Both the position numbers and the translations under genes were made by a program. This document shows positions 5,901-7,255 of a stretch of 7,255 bases of DNA, one piece after another (the stretch's first letter is position 1; each line of letters opens with the position of its first letter). The stretch comes from Gammaproteobacteria bacterium (GTDB lineage Bacteria; Pseudomonadota; Gammaproteobacteria; SZUA-229): contig DAOWLL010000075.1 in NCBI GenBank assembly GCA_030641945.1, forward strand, positions 1 to 7,255. Direction: 5' to 3'. The notes beneath the pieces are model-generated. The model was not told the DNA's origin. It searched no databases and saw only the letters and a program-made list of their open reading frames with translations.

Positions 5901-6146
5901 TTAATTGATCACCGTATCCACGAGAGCAGTTATGCTTTCAACCGAGTCGAACTCGTTCTGGTCAAAGGGCCGGTCGGAAAAATCGATACCGTAGTTTTCT
6001 TCCAGAAATACTACGATCATCATGACATCCAGTGAAGTCAGGCGACCTTCCGTGACAAGTAACTGCTGATCAGTAAAACCCGAGCTGTCTCCCTTGTCAT
6101 TTAAAATTTCCTCCAGGAAGTTTCGGATTTCAGCCTGTGTGCTCAT
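5901..6146 (-). CDS. Acyl carrier protein
   Basis: An 81-aa stand-alone carrier protein of the ACP/PCP four-helix fold. Ser38 in GRLTSLDVMMIVVFLEE (34-50) is the expected 4'-phosphopantetheine attachment site, in the DSL position with Thr replacing Asp. YGIDF (52-56) and FDSVESITALV (66-76) match the conserved helix II-III region. It would carry an acyl or aminoacyl group as a thioester in the cytoplasm. The ATG overlaps the stop of the upstream membrane acyltransferase gene (ATGA), and GGAG ends 4 nt before it. Pairing with an MBOAT recalls DltC/DltB, where the carrier delivers D-alanine. A dedicated role of this kind is likelier than fatty-acid synthesis, since no fab genes are nearby. The acyl group itself cannot be read from the sequence. 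Confidence 0.9.
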   Translation of the reverse strand: MSTQAEIRNFLEEILNDKGDSSGFTDQQLLVTEGRLTSLDVMMIVVFLEENYGIDFSDRPFDQNEFDSVESITALVDTVIN

Positions 6147-7255
6147 ATCACTCCAACGTTAATCATATTCATAAGAAATTGAAAATACACATCCAGTCCA
6201 TAGCCCGGATAGGGTAAGCCAAATATGTGGATGATACAGTAGAAACCGAGAACGATGACGGGTGCTGTAATGTAGGTCCTGAACCAATGTGTACTTTGTT
6301 TCCGGTTCTGATTACGTAATTGGGACAGTCCAATCGCTATACCCAGTAACAGGCCATAGAAAACATATACCTGAAAGGCCTTCAGTGCTCCCCAGATCCC
6401 CAACTCCATGATTATATGGATATCACGGAAGAAATGAAACAACATGTTCCCGAGTCCGGCCGCTGCCATGGTTGCCATAAACATGCGCAGACGTGGTTTG
6501 GTTTTAAAAAATCTCAGAAAGGTGGGGTAAAAGAAGAATTCCACCAGTAATTCCTTGAAGTAGTAATAATAGCGGTTCCAGAATTCAGCGATAGTTTTGG
6601 ACCGCAGTGGACTACACGTATTTCGAAGTGCTTTAAATCCGGCCATGCGGCATGTGGCAATGATGATATGCCCCCAGATGGATAAAGTCAGCATGGCTTT
6701 TATAAAATTAACCAGCAAGACAGCCCAGTTGATGTACCAGTGGTAAGGGTCGCCTGACTGGGTATGGGCTAATGCATCGTTTAAAGAAGGTATGGCCAGA
6801 TGGACAGGTAATTCCAGGTTGTAAAAGGGTCTTCCATATACAACCATTTTGAATATCCCCAGTACAGTGGACAGGATAAATGCCCAGTAGAGTAGTTTGA
6901 TTCCTTTGAGTTGGGATATAGCCAGTTCTTCCGCATTCTTCGCTTCGATTTTACGTAGATAGGCAGCTCCCTTGGGGAACGGGGTGTTGCTGCCACCCCA
7001 GAAGGGTTGGTAGTGACCGAGTTGATAAATAAACTTTGTGCCTGGCACGGTATTTCGATCTTGCAAGGAGTAAGCAAGATACCAGATATAGTGCCCGAGA
7101 ATGATCAGAAAGCCCCACATATATGCCTGTTGTGTCGCTGAAAGAGGAGCATAGGAGGCGATCGTCAGTAATATAATATAACCGACCATAAGAGCAGCAT
7201 CAGGTCTACGGTACAGCCAGGTGCCTCGCGATCTCTTAACCATAAAATAGTACAT
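6143..7255 (-). CDS. MBOAT-type membrane O-acyltransferase (5' end uncertain)
   Basis: At least 370 residues of a polytopic membrane protein with about eight to ten hydrophobic helices (for example 20-37, 44-62, 120-138, 175-200, 258-275, 290-310, 330-346). The MBOAT signature is present: KTIAEFWNRYYYYFKELLVEFFFYP (220-243, shown here as the EFWNR region) and the presumed catalytic His274 in NMLFHFFRD, in a membrane-helix context. MBOATs move acyl groups from a thioester donor to a hydroxyl on a membrane or exported acceptor. The frame is open to the right edge with an ATG exactly at 7255, so the true start may be that ATG, Met5, or further upstream. It overlaps the carrier protein gene by ATGA. 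Base composition is lower in GC than the cptA operon. The acceptor is unknown; a DltB-like role is an analogy only. Confidence 0.78.
   Translation of the reverse strand: MYYFMVKRSRGTWLYRRPDAALMVGYIILLTIASYAPLSATQQAYMWGFLIILGHYIWYLAYSLQDRNTVPGTKFIYQLGHYQPFWGGSNTPFPKGAAYLRKIEAKNAEELAISQLKGIKLLYWAFILSTVLGIFKMVVYGRPFYNLELPVHLAIPSLNDALAHTQSGDPYHWYINWAVLLVNFIKAMLTLSIWGHIIIATCRMAGFKALRNTCSPLRSKTIAEFWNRYYYYFKELLVEFFFYPTFLRFFKTKPRLRMFMATMAAAGLGNMLFHFFRDIHIIMELGIWGALKAFQVYVFYGLLLGIAIGLSQLRNQNRKQSTHWFRTYITAPVIVLGFYCIIHIFGLPYPGYGLDVYFQFLMNMINVGVI

Overview
The window looks like the chromosome of a gammaproteobacterium. A CptA-type lipopolysaccharide phosphoethanolamine transferase, GTAG-class REP repeats and a REP-associated-type tyrosine transposase all point that way; genus cannot be read from the sequence. 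Five intact genes lie on the minus strand. Two plus-strand genes are of mobile-element origin, and one plus-strand gene fragment sits at the left edge.

Left edge to about 1.0 kb: the 3' end of an unrecognised plus-strand gene (3-185) runs straight into a 25-bp inverted repeat (156-180 / 942-966). The repeats bracket a 231-aa Y1/HUH transposase (245-940), which has its own sigma70-like promoter just inside the left repeat. The right end is a perfect tandem duplication of a 26-bp unit (947-972, 973-998). Its outer copy supplies the stop codon of the next gene. The element probably truncated the left-hand gene and fixed the end of the right-hand one.

1.0-5.3 kb: a tightly packed four-gene minus-strand operon. 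In transcription order it holds cptA (5262-3397), an 82-aa small membrane protein (3400-3152), a 449-aa PEP-synthase/PPDK-like phosphotransferase without the PEP/pyruvate barrel (3159-1810), and a membrane-anchored tandem rhodanese (1813-992). Each junction overlaps (ATGA, 8 bp, ATGA), so the genes are probably translationally coupled. I know of no described system with this set; it suggests an envelope-modification module around CptA, but the roles of the three downstream genes are inference.

5.26-5.90 kb: no intact gene. It holds an AT-rich upstream region for cptA and a 146-bp MITE-like palindrome. The palindrome has 17-bp perfect terminal inverted repeats, an 8-10 bp flanking direct repeat, and two inverted REP sequences nested inside. 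A decayed IS481-like transposase N-terminus with two in-frame nonsense codons follows (5605-5877).

5.9-7.26 kb: an acyl carrier protein gene (6146-5901) overlaps by ATGA the 3' end of an MBOAT-type membrane O-acyltransferase gene that reaches the right edge. Together they suggest acyl transfer from a carrier protein to an exported or membrane acceptor, analogous to DltB/DltC. The activating ligase and acceptor are not in view. This block is visibly more AT-rich than the cptA operon.
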